DNA of 64,000 nucleotides from contig NZ_PPDL01000012.1 of the NCBI RefSeq assembly GCF_002994655.1, positions 1 through 64,000 on the forward strand. The letters run 5' to 3'. Under the pieces are notes generated by a model. That model searched no databases and had not been told where the DNA came from. It saw nothing but the letters and a program-made list of their open reading frames with translations. The stretch is from Corynebacterium sp. 13CS0277. GTDB lineage: Bacteria; Actinomycetota; Actinomycetes; Mycobacteriales; Mycobacteriaceae. The translations under genes were made by a program, and so were the position numbers. Shown in pieces: positions 18,471 to 28,098 of this stretch. Within the stretch, counting starts at the first letter, position 1, and each line of letters opens with the position of its first letter.

Positions 18471-19880
18471 TTAGCCGAGGTCGTCGTGCTGGACGAGCTG
18501 GCGGGCAGCCTCCGTGATGGACCCCGACAGGGTCGGGTACACGCTGAACGTGTTCGCCAGGTCCGTCACCGTGAGCCCCTTATCGACAGCGACGGCGATC
18601 GGGAGAATCAGCTCAGAGGCTGTCGGGGCGACGACGACGCCACCGATGACGAGGCCGGAGTTCTTCCGGCAGAACAGCTTGACGAAACCGTGGCGCAGGG
18701 AGCGCATCTTCGCACGCGCATTGGTAGCCAGCGGCAGCACGATGACACGGGCGGAGACCTCACCGGATTCGATTTCCTTGTGGGTGACACCCACGGCGGC
18801 GATCTCGGGGCGGGTGAACACGGCCGTCGCCACAGTCTTCAAACGCAGCGGGCTCACACCCTCACCGAGGGCGTGGTACATGGCGATACGGCCCTGCATC
18901 GCCGCCACGGAGGCGAGGGGGAACAGGTCGGTGCAGTCGCCGGCGGCGTACACGCCCGACACGGAGGTGCGGGACACCCGGTCAACCTTGATGTGGCCGG
19001 AGTCGGTGGTCTCCACGCCGACTTTTTCCAGTCCAAGGTCCTTGGTGTTCGGCACCGAACCCACCGTCATCAGGGCGTGGGAGCCGAAAATCTCCCGGCC
19101 GTCAGCGGTGCGCACGCACACCCCGCCGTCCTCGGTGCGGAACACCGAATCGACGCGGGCGTGCTTCTCCAGGGACACGCCGCGCTCCTCCAGGACGGTC
19201 TCCAGCACGTCGGCCGCATCGGCATCATCGTGCGGGAGGATACGGTCCCGGGAGGCCACCATCGTGACCTTCACGCCCAGCTCCGCGAACGCGGAGACGA
19301 ACTCCGCGCCCGTCACACCGGAGCCGACGACGATGAGGTGCTCCGGGAGGGAATCAATGTCGTACACCTGACGCCAGGTGAGGATGCGCTCCCCGTCGGG
19401 CTGTGCGCCCGGCAGAATGCGCGGGGAGGCGCCCGTGGCGACGAGCACGAGATCGCACTCGATGGTCTCCTCCTCGCCGGAGGAGTGGGTGACCTTCACG
19501 TAGTGAATCGACTGCTTCGACTGGTAGTCGTCGAAGGCACCGCGGCCATCGATGACCCGGATGCCGGCGCGCGCCATCTGGCCGCGCACGTCACGTGACT
19601 GGTTTTCCGCCAGCGTCTTCACGCGCTCGTTGAGCTCCGCCAGGCGCAGCACCTTCGTGTCCGCGGTGTCGGCGAAACCCATGTCGTCCGCGCGGCGCAG
19701 GTCGGTCTTAATGCCGGTCGCCGCGATGAAGGACTTGCTGGGCACGCAGTCGTACAGCACTGCGGAGCCACCCAGGCCCTGATCCTCAACCAGGGTGATC
19801 TCGGCGCCGTACTTGGCGCCCGCGAGGGCAGCTTCGTAGCCGGCGGGGCCACCGCCGATGATGACAATGCGTTTGGTCAC
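18471..19880 (-). CDS. lpdA: NAD(P)H quinone reductase / flavoprotein disulfide reductase-like
   Basis: 469-residue flavoprotein of the pyridine-nucleotide disulfide reductase family, closest in memory to LpdA (Rv3303c) of M. tuberculosis, a quinone reductase. The FAD-binding IIGGGPAGYEAA starts the chain, a second dinucleotide fold has VVGSGVTGAEF (about 175-186), and a YAAGDCTDLFPLA segment contacts FAD. In place of the redox-active GGTCxxxGC motif it has GGSAVLYDCVPSK, with one cysteine only, so it should not act as a lipoamide dehydrogenase. GTG 19880 is chosen because GGAGG precedes it by 5 nt. The leader (19885-19952) is strongly C/U-rich. The amidohydrolase gene lies upstream on the same strand. 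Confidence 0.88.
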   Translation of the reverse strand: MTKRIVIIGGGPAGYEAALAGAKYGAEITLVEDQGLGGSAVLYDCVPSKSFIAATGIKTDLRRADDMGFADTADTKVLRLAELNERVKTLAENQSRDVRGQMARAGIRVIDGRGAFDDYQSKQSIHYVKVTHSSGEEETIECDLVLVATGASPRILPGAQPDGERILTWRQVYDIDSLPEHLIVVGSGVTGAEFVSAFAELGVKVTMVASRDRILPHDDADAADVLETVLEERGVSLEKHARVDSVFRTEDGGVCVRTADGREIFGSHALMTVGSVPNTKDLGLEKVGVETTDSGHIKVDRVSRTSVSGVYAAGDCTDLFPLASVAAMQGRIAMYHALGEGVSPLRLKTVATAVFTRPEIAAVGVTHKEIESGEVSARVIVLPLATNARAKMRSLRHGFVKLFCRKNSGLVIGGVVVAPTASELILPIAVAVDKGLTVTDLANTFSVYPTLSGSITEAARQLVQHDDLG

Positions 19881-20199
19881 AGGTCCTCCGAGGAAAGAAA
19901 AAGACGAATAAGCCGACAAGAAAACGAAGAAGACAAAGCGAAGAGAAAAACCACTGGGCGCACCCTGCGGGCACAGACGCGAAAACCGCTGGCCCGCGCG
20001 GGGAGGTACCCACAGTCGTGCACGCCCAGCTTATCGGCCACCCCAGGCGAAGGCCTACCTAGCCCACACTCACCCCGCTACCCCCGCGAAGAAGACACCC
20101 CCGCTATACCCGTGCCCAACCGACACCCGCGCTGCCCACACCCGGGGGATACGTGACCTGCGCGGGCAGATCGACGGCGCGCGCCACACGCGCCTCTAT
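19881..20199. other. Spacer between amidohydrolase and lpdA
   Basis: About 320 nt. The lpdA-proximal part (19885-19952) is a C/U-rich sense tract. The rest shows no gene or hairpin I can support. Confidence 0.4.
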
Positions 20200-21462
20200 C
20201 TAGAGTGTGTGGCGGTCGGCGGCGTCCTGCACCCCGGCGAGGCGTTCAGCGATCGCGCCGAACAGCCGCACGCCGACCCCGATGGCGCGGGGATCGACCA
20301 CCAGATCTGCGCGGTGCAGATCATGCGGGGTGCCCTGCCCATCCCAGCAGCCCAGGCGCGCCATCGTCCCCGGCACGTGCTCCAAGTACCAGGAGAAGTC
20401 CTCCCCACCGGAGGACTGGGAGGCCTCCACCAGGCAGTGCGGGTCAATAGAGCGCGCCGCCTCCACGAGCAGCGCCGTCGCAGCATCATCGTTGATGACC
20501 GGCGGCACGCCCCGCAGGTACTCCACGGTGGCCGTGCACCCGGTCGGCGCAATGACCTGCTCGATGAGTTCTTCCAGCAGGGGGCGGATGCCGCGCCACA
20601 CGTTCATGTCGGCGGTGCGGATCGTGCCCGCCACCATGCCTTCCTCCGGGATGGCATTCGGGGCGTGCCCCGCGGAGACCTGCCCGAACACCAGCACCGT
20701 GCCGGTGCGGGGATCCACCCGGCGGGACAACAACCCCGGCAGCTGGGTGGTGAGCAGCCCCAGGGCGTAGACCACATCGGCGGTCATGTGGGGGCGGCTC
20801 GAGTGCCCGCCCGGGCCCTGCACCCGGATGGTGAGCACATCCGCCGCCGAGGTAATCGCCCCGGCTTTCACACCGATCTGCCCGGTGCGCAGCTTCGGCT
20901 CCGCGTGCACGGCAAAAATGCTCGCCACGCCCTCCAACGCCCCCTGGGCAATCATGTCGGGCGCGCCACCGACCATGACTTCCTCCGCCGGCTGCAGGAT
21001 GCAGCGCACCGGGGACGCCAACAGTTTCTCGTTGGCTTTGAGTGCGCACGCCAGTGCGGTGACGATCGTGGCGTGGGCGTCGTGCCCGCAGGCGTGCATG
21101 ACACCGGGGACTTCGGAGGCGTACTCCACCCCGGACTGCTCCTGCATCGGCAGGGCATCAATATCGCCCCGAAACGCCACAATGTGCGGCGCGGCCGTCG
21201 GCACCGCCGCCACATCCGGCGCCCCGGGGGTGCGCGGCAGCGCGGTCGCGCCCGCCGGCTGCGGACCAATGTCCACCATGAGGCCGGTTTCCGCGAACAG
21301 GTGCGGCTGCATCCCGTGCGCGGACAGCACCTCCGCCAGGAACGCGGTGGTGCCGTGCTCGGCGTGGGAGAGCTCCGGGTGGGAGTGCAGGTGGGTAAAC
21401 CACTCGAGCACCTCTTCGCGGTGGTCGAGGAGCCAAGCGTCGACAGCGGCGGCGAGCTTCAC
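20200..21462 (-). CDS. amiA: M20-family amidohydrolase
   Basis: 420-residue M20 metallopeptidase-family amidohydrolase, related to AmiA1/AmiB1 of M. tuberculosis and to N-acyl amino acid hydrolases. Metal-site motifs are visible: [10 protein letters not shown] with a ligand Asp, [11 protein letters not shown] with ligand His residues, and LQPAEE with the catalytic and ligand glutamates. The dimerisation lid follows (about 180-300) with [18 protein letters not shown] provides a late Glu. No signal peptide, so it is cytosolic. GTG 21462 is chosen because AAGGA is 5 nt upstream. The natural substrate is not known. The synteny lpdA-amidohydrolase-PNP-pmmB-upp is shared with M. tuberculosis. Confidence 0.85.
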   Translation of the reverse strand: MKLAAAVDAWLLDHREEVLEWFTHLHSHPELSHAEHGTTAFLAEVLSAHGMQPHLFAETGLMVDIGPQPAGATALPRTPGAPDVAAVPTAAPHIVAFRGDIDALPMQEQSGVEYASEVPGVMHACGHDAHATIVTALACALKANEKLLASPVRCILQPAEEVMVGGAPDMIAQGALEGVASIFAVHAEPKLRTGQIGVKAGAITSAADVLTIRVQGPGGHSSRPHMTADVVYALGLLTTQLPGLLSRRVDPRTGTVLVFGQVSAGHAPNAIPEEGMVAGTIRTADMNVWRGIRPLLEELIEQVIAPTGCTATVEYLRGVPPVINDDAATALLVEAARSIDPHCLVEASQSSGGEDFSWYLEHVPGTMARLGCWDGQGTPHDLHRADLVVDPRAIGVGVRLFGAIAERLAGVQDAADRHTL

Positions 21463-22021
21463 GGTGTGTCCTTTACTTCTCCCCTGGGGTGGGCATGGTG
21501 GTCCTGATCCGGCCACTCCGGGCCGGATGGCAGAGAGCCTGCTGGCCCGGGCGGCAGGAAGTAGCGCGGTTCGCATCTGTGCGAGGCACCCCGCTGCTGC
21601 AGCGCACCCCGCCAGAGGTAGGACCTCTCCACACGATAGCGCGCCGCGGGTGCGGCGCTTGGCGAAAGGCCCATCCCCGCCCCACCAAGCCCAGACGGCG
21701 CATCCACACACCACCCCAGCACCTGCGGATTATCCACAGGGCAGCCCCTCGACGCGCACCACCGCGCACGCGCCCCACGATGCGGACAGGCTGCGGGCGC
21801 TCACGGCGGCCACTGTGTTGGCCTTTGTGCTGCTCAGGTCGGTGATTCACCTGCTGGGCGACTGTGGTAGCTGCTGGGGTGCGTGGCCGGCCCGCGCGGC
21901 CAGGTGCGAGCGGCGCCTGCTCTTGTTGCAGGCCGCGTGGGGTGCGCCGGCTGCGGCGTTCGAACACAGGGGGTACTTTTCGCCGTCCTGGTGTCGGTCT
22001 TCGCTAGTACGCTGGGGCACT
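21463..22021. other. Divergent spacer amidohydrolase / PNP
   Basis: About 560 nt holding both promoters. Apart from the PNP -10 box I see no named site; open frames here are Pro/Arg-rich shadows. Confidence 0.4.
22008..22013 (+). promoter_or_regulatory. -10 box of a leaderless transcript (PNP gene)
   Basis: TACGCT lies 8 nt before the ATG at 22022 and no ribosome binding site is seen. Confidence 0.5.
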
Positions 22022-23026
22022 ATGTCGGACCCCACCTACCCCAGCATCTTCCCGCTGCCCGCGCAGGAACCCACGACTGCTGCCACCTCCCCGCGGCAGC
22101 CGGTGCTCACCGTCCCCCTCCCGCAGGGGGCGCAGCCGCAGGACGGGCACACGCACCCCGCCGAGCCGCACACCCCGGAGGAGGTCGCCTCCGCGGCGGC
22201 CGCCGCACTCTGCCAGGCGGCCGGCGTGCCGCGCATCGACGTGGGCGTGGTGCTGGGCTCGGGATGGAAGCCCGCGGCGGAGCACCTGTGCACGGCAGGT
22301 GAGCTGCGGGCCCGGATCCCCGCGGCCAGCCTGCCGGGGTTCCTGCCGCCGACGGCCGAGGGGCACGGCAGCGACATCCTCGTCGTGGAGCTCGCCGCGG
22401 ATGAGCAGCACCTCGCGGACGGGGAGGCACCTGCCGCAGGCGCAGCCGATGGGCGGGTCATCGTGGCCTTGCTTACGGGGCGTACCCACGCCTACGAGGG
22501 CGTGCCGATGTGGCGCACGGTGCACGGCGTGCGCACCCTCGCGGCGGCGGGCGCCCACACGGTGGTGCTCACGAACGCGGCCGGCGGCATCGTCGACGGC
22601 ATGCGCGTCGGCGAGCCGGTGCTCATCGCCGACCACATCAACTGCACTGGGAAAACCCCGCTCGTCGGGGCGACGTTCGTCAACCTGGTGGACGCCTACT
22701 CGCCGCGGCTGCGGCAGCGGGTGCAGCAGCTGCGCCCGGGCACCCGGGAAGCGGTCTACGCAATGATGCCGGGTCCGCAATACGAAACCCCCGCGGAGAT
22801 CCGCATGCTGTCGATCATGGGGGCGGGCCTGGTGGGCATGTCGACGGTGTACGAAACGATCGCGGCCCGCGCCGCCGGCCTGGAGGTCCTCGGCCTGTCG
22901 CTGGTGACGAACCTCGCCGCCGGGGTAACCGGCGAGCCGCTCAACCACGAGGAGGTGCTCGCGGCGGGCGCCGCCGCGGCCGCCGACTGCGGGGCCCTGC
23001 TGGCGAAGGTGGTGCGTGGGCTGTGA
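22022..23026 (+). CDS. deoD: Purine nucleoside phosphorylase (trimeric PNP family)
   Basis: 334-residue enzyme that phosphorolyses purine nucleosides to base and ribose 1-phosphate. Family motifs: GVVLGSGW (phosphate loop), [11 protein letters not shown] (phosphate/ribose), [24 protein letters not shown] and GMSTV. The name follows M. tuberculosis deoD; it is not the hexameric E. coli type. The first 60 residues are a Pro/Thr/Gln-rich extension not needed for the fold. The start is set by the leaderless promoter. Its stop overlaps the pmmB start by 4 nt (GTGA), so the two are translationally coupled; ribose 1-phosphate made here can be handled by the mutase. Confidence 0.93.
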   Translation: MSDPTYPSIFPLPAQEPTTAATSPRQPVLTVPLPQGAQPQDGHTHPAEPHTPEEVASAAAAALCQAAGVPRIDVGVVLGSGWKPAAEHLCTAGELRARIPAASLPGFLPPTAEGHGSDILVVELAADEQHLADGEAPAAGAADGRVIVALLTGRTHAYEGVPMWRTVHGVRTLAAAGAHTVVLTNAAGGIVDGMRVGEPVLIADHINCTGKTPLVGATFVNLVDAYSPRLRQRVQQLRPGTREAVYAMMPGPQYETPAEIRMLSIMGAGLVGMSTVYETIAARAAGLEVLGLSLVTNLAAGVTGEPLNHEEVLAAGAAAAADCGALLAKVVRGL

Positions 23027-24657
23027 CGCTGACGTTTGGTACCGCCGGGCTGCGCGCCCCCGTCGGCCCCGGGGCCGACCACATGAACGTCACCCAGGTC
23101 ACCCGCGCCACCGCGGGGCTGGCGGCGTGGCTGGTGGAGCGCTCCGCCTCCCTGCACATCCCCCACCCGGCGGTCCTCGACGAGGAAACCGCCGGCCACA
23201 TCGGGGCCACCATGTACGGGCAGAACGGGCCGCTGCGGGTCGCCGTCGGCTACGACGCCCGCTACGGCTCCCACACCTTCGCCGCCTGCGCGGCGGAAGT
23301 CTTCGCCGGCGCTGGCTTTGAGGTGTTCCTCCTGCCGACCCCGACGCCGACGCCCGTGATGCCGTGGCTGGTCCGCAGCCGCGGGCTGGACGCCGGCGTG
23401 CAGATCACGGCCTCCCACAACCCGGCCTCCGACAACGGCTACAAAGTCTTCCTGGCCGGCGGCGCCCAGCTCGTCAGCCCCGACGACCGGGCCATTGAGG
23501 CGCACATCGCCCACGTCACCGATCCGCTCGCAGTGCCCCGGGTGCCGGTGCGACCGGGCGCGGACCCGCTGCGCCGCTACATCGACGACATTGTGGAACG
23601 CGTCGCCCCGCCGGAGGGCGACAAGCTCCGCGTCGTCGGGGAACGCGCCGCCCTCGCGGTGACGTTTACCGCCATGCACGGTGTGGGCGGTCGCGCCCTC
23701 AACCAGGTCCTCCAGGCCGCCGGCTTTGCCCGCAGCCAACCGGTCGCCGCCCAGCAGTACCCCGACCCCACGTTCCCCACGGTGAGTTTCCCCAACCCGG
23801 AGGAACCCGGGGCGACGGACCTGCTCCTCGCTGAGGGCGCCGCCCAGGGGGCGGACCTGCTCATCGCTCTCGACCCGGATGCCGACCGCTGCGCGGTGGG
23901 CGTGCCCTACCACGACCCCACCACCGATCAGACGCAGTTTCGGATGCTGCGCGGCGACGAGCTCGGCCCGCTGCTGGCGACGCGGGTCGTGCCCGCCCAC
24001 CCGGCGCACGCCACCACCCCGGCACCGGTCGTCGCCACGACGGTGGTGTCCTCGGAACTGCTGGGGCTCATCGCCGCCGACAAGGGCTGGGACTACCGGG
24101 AAACCCTCACCGGGTTCAAAAACCTCGCCCGGGCCGCCGATGATGCGCCCGGCGAGTTGGTCTACGCCTACGAGGAAGCCATCGGCACCTGCCCGCTGCC
24201 CGACCTCGTGCCGGATAAGGATGGCATCGCCACCGCCCTGCTGGTGTGCGCGTGGGCTGCGGAGCTCAAAGCCCAGGGCCGGGGGCTGCTCGACGAGCTG
24301 GATGCCATCTACCGCACCCACGGCTACTTCAGCGGCGCGCAGGTCTCCATCCGCACCGCGGATGCCGCCGACCTCGTGGATGCGCTCGCGCACCACGCGC
24401 CGGCCACGCTCGCGGGCATGGAGATCACCTCCTCCCCGCTGCGCAGCAACCAGGGTGTGGTGCTGCGGCTGCAGCCGGCAGACACGACAGAAGACACGGC
24501 GGCGGGCCCGCGCTGCCGGATCATTGGCCGCGCCTCCGGCACGGAGCCGAAGGCCAAGTTCTATGTGGAGATCTCCCGCACCAGCAGCACCCAGGAAGCG
24601 GAAGCCCTGCTGGCCCGGGTGCTCGTGGAACTCGAGGAACTCCTCGACCACATGTAG
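23023..24657 (+). CDS. pmmB: Phosphomannomutase / phosphopentomutase-like alpha-D-phosphohexomutase
   Basis: 544 residues, a four-domain alpha-D-phosphohexomutase. The catalytic serine loop ITASHNP carries Ser131, the metal loop is DPDADR, the sugar-binding loop is EEAIG in place of the usual GEESG/GEASG form, and the C-terminal phosphate loop is RASGTEPK. The gene is called pmmB in M. tuberculosis and C. glutamicum. Its coupling to PNP suggests phosphopentomutase activity, converting ribose 1-phosphate to ribose 5-phosphate; this is inference. Start is GTG 23023 overlapping the PNP stop. Confidence 0.92.
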   Translation: MTLTFGTAGLRAPVGPGADHMNVTQVTRATAGLAAWLVERSASLHIPHPAVLDEETAGHIGATMYGQNGPLRVAVGYDARYGSHTFAACAAEVFAGAGFEVFLLPTPTPTPVMPWLVRSRGLDAGVQITASHNPASDNGYKVFLAGGAQLVSPDDRAIEAHIAHVTDPLAVPRVPVRPGADPLRRYIDDIVERVAPPEGDKLRVVGERAALAVTFTAMHGVGGRALNQVLQAAGFARSQPVAAQQYPDPTFPTVSFPNPEEPGATDLLLAEGAAQGADLLIALDPDADRCAVGVPYHDPTTDQTQFRMLRGDELGPLLATRVVPAHPAHATTPAPVVATTVVSSELLGLIAADKGWDYRETLTGFKNLARAADDAPGELVYAYEEAIGTCPLPDLVPDKDGIATALLVCAWAAELKAQGRGLLDELDAIYRTHGYFSGAQVSIRTADAADLVDALAHHAPATLAGMEITSSPLRSNQGVVLRLQPADTTEDTAAGPRCRIIGRASGTEPKAKFYVEISRTSSTQEAEALLARVLVELEELLDHM

Positions 24658-24712
24658 CAGTCACCCCCGACACCCCAGGCCCCTGTGTGGGCGTGGGGGC
24701 TACAGCCGCCCG

Positions 24713-25405
24713 CTACTGGGCTGCCGCCGGGGTGGCCTCCTCGGCGGCAGCATCCACTGCATCCACTACTTCCGGGGATGCCTCCGGCTCGTCGGCCGGG
24801 GCCTGCGCAGTGTCGTGCGCGTCCAATTGGGCGTCGAGATCGTCCAGCGCCGCCCGCAGATCCTCGGGCACCTGACCTTCCGGGAGTGCGGCCACCTGCT
24901 CGTGGAGGGCATCCCGGGTGCGCCGCAGCAACTCCACCACCTCTTCCGCCTGCGGCAGATGTGCCGCGCGGGCCGTGCGGTCCACCATGCTGTGGCCTGG
25001 CAGGAGGTGTTCGTCGATGCGTCGCTCCCCGCGGACTTCCGCGGGGCCGAAGGGGGCGGTGTCCTCCTCCGCAACGGGCCACACCACGTCGATATGCAGG
25101 TCTGCGGCCACGTGATAGTCGCAGGTTGTTGTCACCGCTGTCGTCGCCCCCGGCAGCAGCACCGCCACCGGCACATTGAGTGCCCGCGCCAGGCTGTAAA
25201 TCGTGTAGAAGGTCGGGTTCGCAGGTTTTCCCGGGCGGGTTTCGTTGCGCTCCAGGTTGACGATCTGATTGCGGTGGACTCCCGCGAGGTGGGCCAGTTC
25301 CTCTTGGGTGAGGTTGCGCATGCTGCGCAGTAGTCGGAGCCGTGCGGAGAACGCCAGCCCGTAGCTGTCGAGGTGAAGGTCAAGTCCCTTGTCTGAAACA
25401 CTCAT
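24713..25405 (-). CDS. XRE-family transcriptional regulator
   Basis: 230 residues. An HTH_3 domain occupies about 18-75 (LRLLRSMRNLTQEELAHLAGVHRNQIVNLER, then FYTIYSLARALNVPVAVLLPG). The C-terminal half is acidic and helical with a coiled-coil stretch and an Ala/Glu-rich tail, without a known ligand fold. A regulator at this place between pmmB and upp also exists in C. glutamicum. The ATG at 25405 starts the conserved part; an in-frame GTG at 25414 is equally possible because GGAGG lies only 2 nt before the ATG. It may control the neighbouring salvage genes, which is a guess from position. Confidence 0.8.
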   Translation of the reverse strand: MSVSDKGLDLHLDSYGLAFSARLRLLRSMRNLTQEELAHLAGVHRNQIVNLERNETRPGKPANPTFYTIYSLARALNVPVAVLLPGATTAVTTTCDYHVAADLHIDVVWPVAEEDTAPFGPAEVRGERRIDEHLLPGHSMVDRTARAAHLPQAEEVVELLRRTRDALHEQVAALPEGQVPEDLRAALDDLDAQLDAHDTAQAPADEPEASPEVVDAVDAAAEEATPAAAQ

Positions 25406-25581
25406 GGCCTCCACTGTGGCGGAGGACTACGGCACTGTCTGCACAACACGTTGGGCAAAAGCACAACACACATGACATGCACATTTGCTACCTATCCGAC
25501 TGTCATAATCACTAGTCGCGCCCGGCACCACATCCGCTGCCACCGCCCGCGGCACCATCGCCCCACAGTGCCCCAACGACA

Positions 25582-25605
25582 ACAGCCAGGCCGAAGCCTG
25601 GCTGT
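25582..25605 (-). terminator. Terminator of upp
   Basis: ACAGCCAGGC (25582-25591), loop CGAA, GCCTGGCTGT (25596-25605): a perfect 10-bp stem with a stable tetraloop, 47 nt past the upp stop on the minus strand. Confidence 0.8.
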
Positions 25606-25651
25606 AAGTGTTCCTCTCGCGTGCGGGCAGCGCCCGCCACACGCAAGGGGT

Positions 25652-26287
25652 TTAGAAGTCGATGTTGCGGGGGCCGTAGAGGCGGTCGCCCGCATCGCCC
25701 AGGCCGGGGACGATGTAGGCGTCGTCGTTGAGCTCCGGATCGATGGTGGCCGTCACGAGACGGACCGGCAGGCCAGAGTTCGCCAGGGCGTCCACGCCCG
25801 GCTGCGCGGAGACCATGCACACCGCAGTGATGTCGGTGGCGCCACGCTCCGCGAGGAGACGGATGGCGTAGAGCAGGGAACCACCAGTGGCGAGCATCGG
25901 GTCGACGACGAACACCGGCTGGCCAGTGAGGTCCTCCGGGAGGGCCTCAAGGTAGGGCACCGGCTCGTGGGTTTCCTCATTGCGGGCCAGGCCGATGAAG
26001 CCCACCTGGGCGTCGGGGATCATCGACAGCGCCGGGTCGATCATGCCGAGGCCTGCGCGGATGACGGGCACGATGATCGGCGGGTTCTCCAGGCGGGTGC
26101 CTTCGGCGGTGGCCACCGGGGTGGCCACGTCAAAGTTTTCGACCGGCAGGTCGCGGGATGCTTCGTAGATGAGCATCGCGCCGAGGTCCTTCAGCGCGGC
26201 GCGGAAGGCGGCGTTATCGCTGCGTGCGTCGCGCATGATGGTCAGTCGGGAGGCGGCCAAGGGGTGATCAACGACGGTGATGTCCAT
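25652..26287 (-). CDS. upp: Uracil phosphoribosyltransferase
   Basis: 211-residue enzyme that converts uracil and PRPP to UMP in pyrimidine salvage. It has the PRPP loop [11 protein letters not shown] and the C-terminal uracil-binding part [14 protein letters not shown]. Length equals the usual 208-211. ATG 26287 is chosen because a TAGGAT -10 box lies 7 nt upstream (leaderless) and it opens with [11 protein letters not shown]. Longer upstream frames are shadows. It ends with a stable hairpin. Confidence 0.97.
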   Translation of the reverse strand: MDITVVDHPLAASRLTIMRDARSDNAAFRAALKDLGAMLIYEASRDLPVENFDVATPVATAEGTRLENPPIIVPVIRAGLGMIDPALSMIPDAQVGFIGLARNEETHEPVPYLEALPEDLTGQPVFVVDPMLATGGSLLYAIRLLAERGATDITAVCMVSAQPGVDALANSGLPVRLVTATIDPELNDDAYIVPGLGDAGDRLYGPRNIDF

Positions 26288-26294
26288 GTGTCTC

Positions 26295-26300
26295 ATCCTA
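26295..26300 (-). promoter_or_regulatory. -10 box of the leaderless upp transcript
   Basis: TAGGAT on the minus strand, 7 nt before the ATG at 26287. Confidence 0.6.
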
Positions 26301-26413
26301 GGTCCGCCCAACCCGGCGGAGCCAACAGCAGTGCCGCGCCCCACACGACCCCGCCACACGCCCACCCGCGCGGCACCCGATCCTCACCCGCAGGACGTAC
26401 CCCCGGGGCCTCA

Positions 26414-26429
26414 TGTCACCAGTTTCACA
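26414..26429. promoter_or_regulatory. GlxR-like site between upp and the NlpC/P60 unit
   Basis: TGTCA-CCAGTT-TCACA matches the TGTGA-N6-TCACA consensus at 9 of 10 positions. It lies 115 nt upstream of the upp -10 and 300 nt upstream of the other unit. Binding is inferred. Confidence 0.4.
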
Positions 26430-26732
26430 GTGGCCGCACATCCGGCCCGAATCACGGGCCGACAGCGGCAGGCACCCACCCCGCCAGCCGCGGCACGCGC
26501 CCCGGCGCAACACGTACTCCGGGCCTGAAAAAATGACTGTGGCCTGCACGGGCGCTGGCCACGGCGCAGGCGGCAGGGGGCGCACCTTGGGGGCATCGGT
26601 GCCTGCCGCCCCGTGCCGTCGACGCCCGGCGCGCAGCCGTCGTCGGGGTGCTGGGCGCCGCCTGTCGGGCGCGCCAGCGGGGGTAGGTGAAGCCGCCGCG
26701 GCACCGGGGCGCACCATTTGTGGGCGCGGGCG

Positions 26733-26738
26733 TATCTC
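26733..26738 (+). promoter_or_regulatory. -10-like box before the 126-aa gene
   Basis: TATCTC lies 7 nt before the ATG at 26746. It is a weaker match than the others (last base C instead of T), but the geometry is the same. Confidence 0.4.
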
Positions 26739-26745
26739 GACGGGC

Positions 26746-27126
26746 ATGAGCACTACGCATTCTCCCGATCCTTGGTCCCCTTCCCCGTCCTCGTCTGCCG
26801 CGGCGGCGAACACGGCAGCTGGCGTCCGCGTCGAATTCGACATCGACGAGGCCCGCCGGCGCGCCGGCCGCCTGGAGCGCAGCGCCGCCGCCATCGAGAT
26901 TCCTTTCCTCGGTGGTGTTGATGGCGCGGGCTCTGTGGCGGCTGACTTCCTCGCCGCGTTGAGTGACGCCACTGCCGCGGTGGCGCTGCGCGGGGAGGCG
27001 ATGCGCGAGTACACCCGCCAGTTGGCGGCTGCCGCCTTCGACACCATTGATGCCTACGAGCGCGCCGACGAGGAGTTGTCGCAGGCATTGTCGGTGACCG
27101 ACGAGGGAGGAGTCGGCCGTGTTTGA
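26746..27126 (+). CDS. Small helical protein coupled to NlpC/P60 enzyme
   Basis: 126 residues. After a Ser/Pro/Ala-rich start of about 28 residues it is predicted to form a helical hairpin: VEFDIDEARRRAGRLERSAAA and DFLAALSDATAAVALRGEAMREYTRQLAAAAFDTIDAYERAD. This size and shape resemble ESX/WXG100-like proteins, but there is no WxG turn, so the relation is unproven. No signal peptide. It overlaps the next gene by 8 nt, so the two products are probably made together and may interact. Confidence 0.7.
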   Translation: MSTTHSPDPWSPSPSSSAAAANTAAGVRVEFDIDEARRRAGRLERSAAAIEIPFLGGVDGAGSVAADFLAALSDATAAVALRGEAMREYTRQLAAAAFDTIDAYERADEELSQALSVTDEGGVGRV

Positions 27127-28087
27127 TCTGCCCCGCATCATTGCCACCGCCGCGGCCCTCATCCCGGGTGGCCCGCCGCAGCTGGATGCGGCGTTCGCCG
27201 GCGGGGTGGCCGACACCCTGCACCTGGTGGAGGCGGTGGCCGCCGCCACGGGTGCGGCGACGGAGGTGCCGGTGGAGCACCTGGAGGTTCTTGACCGCCA
27301 ACAGCAGCAGCTGGTGGAGGCGTTTCACGCGGCCGAAGGCCCGCTGCTGCGGGCGGCGGTGGACGTGGGGCGGCTGCTGCAGCAGGCGCTGACGGAGGCC
27401 GCCGGGCTGCTGCCCTTGGCGCTGAGCCCCGACCCGGCGATTGGGTTGCCGGCCCGCCTCGAATTGGAGGTGCTGGGGGCGCGCACCCTGGCGGCCGCGC
27501 AGGCCCGCGCGGAACAACTCGCCGTGGAGTTGCTGCCGGCGACGCGCAGTCTTGTGGCGGTGGCGCAGGAGCCGCATCCGCTGCCGACCACGCCGCGCGG
27601 GATGAGTGGCACCTCGCGCCTGGGTGGCGCGGTGGCGCGCAGCGTGCCCAAGGGGCCCTCCCCGCGGGGCGGGGGCGCTGGGATGCAGCCCATCCAGCAG
27701 ACCACGCCGGTCCCCGGCGCCACCGGCGGGGGCGCGCCGACGGAGGCGGGCAAGAAGGCCGTCGCGGCGGCACTGTCCCAGGTGGGCACGCCGTACGTGT
27801 GGGGTGGCACCACCCCGGGCGTCGGCTTCGACTGCTCGGGGCTCACCCAGTGGGCGTGGCGGCAGGCCGGGGTGGAGTTGCCCCGCCTCGCGGAGCACCA
27901 GAGCATCGGCCGGCAGATCTCCGCCAGCGAGCTCGCCGAGGGCGACTTGCTGGTGTGGGACGGACACGTGGCGATGTATATCGGCGATGGCCAGATCGTG
28001 GAAGCCGGCAATCCGGTGTCTGTCTCCCCGCTGCGCGTGACGAACCTGGGGATGCCTTTTCAGGGCTACTTTCGTCCCACAGGGTAG
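27119..28087 (+). CDS. NlpC/P60-domain cell-wall hydrolase without signal peptide
   Basis: 322 residues. The N-terminal 160 are helical, a Gly/Pro/Thr-rich linker follows (about 160-205), and the NlpC/P60 domain spans about 208-320. Its catalytic Cys239 is in GFDCSGLTQWAW and the His283 in WDGHVAMYIGDG. NlpC/P60 enzymes cut peptidoglycan stem peptides (D-Glu-mDAP bond). Unusually, there is no signal peptide or membrane helix, so export must use another route, possibly with the small protein encoded just upstream. GTG 27119 overlaps that gene by 8 nt. The C. glutamicum counterpart lies at the same place near upp. Confidence 0.88.
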   Translation: MFDLPRIIATAAALIPGGPPQLDAAFAGGVADTLHLVEAVAAATGAATEVPVEHLEVLDRQQQQLVEAFHAAEGPLLRAAVDVGRLLQQALTEAAGLLPLALSPDPAIGLPARLELEVLGARTLAAAQARAEQLAVELLPATRSLVAVAQEPHPLPTTPRGMSGTSRLGGAVARSVPKGPSPRGGGAGMQPIQQTTPVPGATGGGAPTEAGKKAVAAALSQVGTPYVWGGTTPGVGFDCSGLTQWAWRQAGVELPRLAEHQSIGRQISASELAEGDLLVWDGHVAMYIGDGQIVEAGNPVSVSPLRVTNLGMPFQGYFRPTG

Positions 28088-28090
28088 AAT
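28085..28090 (+). promoter_or_regulatory. -10 box of a leaderless transcript (408-aa gene)
   Basis: TAGAAT overlaps the stop codon of the NlpC gene and lies 8 nt before the ATG at 28099. Confidence 0.6.
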
Positions 28091-28098
28091 GAGCCGCC

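Larger units (their letters stand above)
26288..26745. other. Divergent spacer upp / NlpC unit
   Basis: About 460 nt with the upp -10 on one side, the -10 of the rightward unit on the other and a GlxR-like site between. No gene is seen. Confidence 0.45.
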
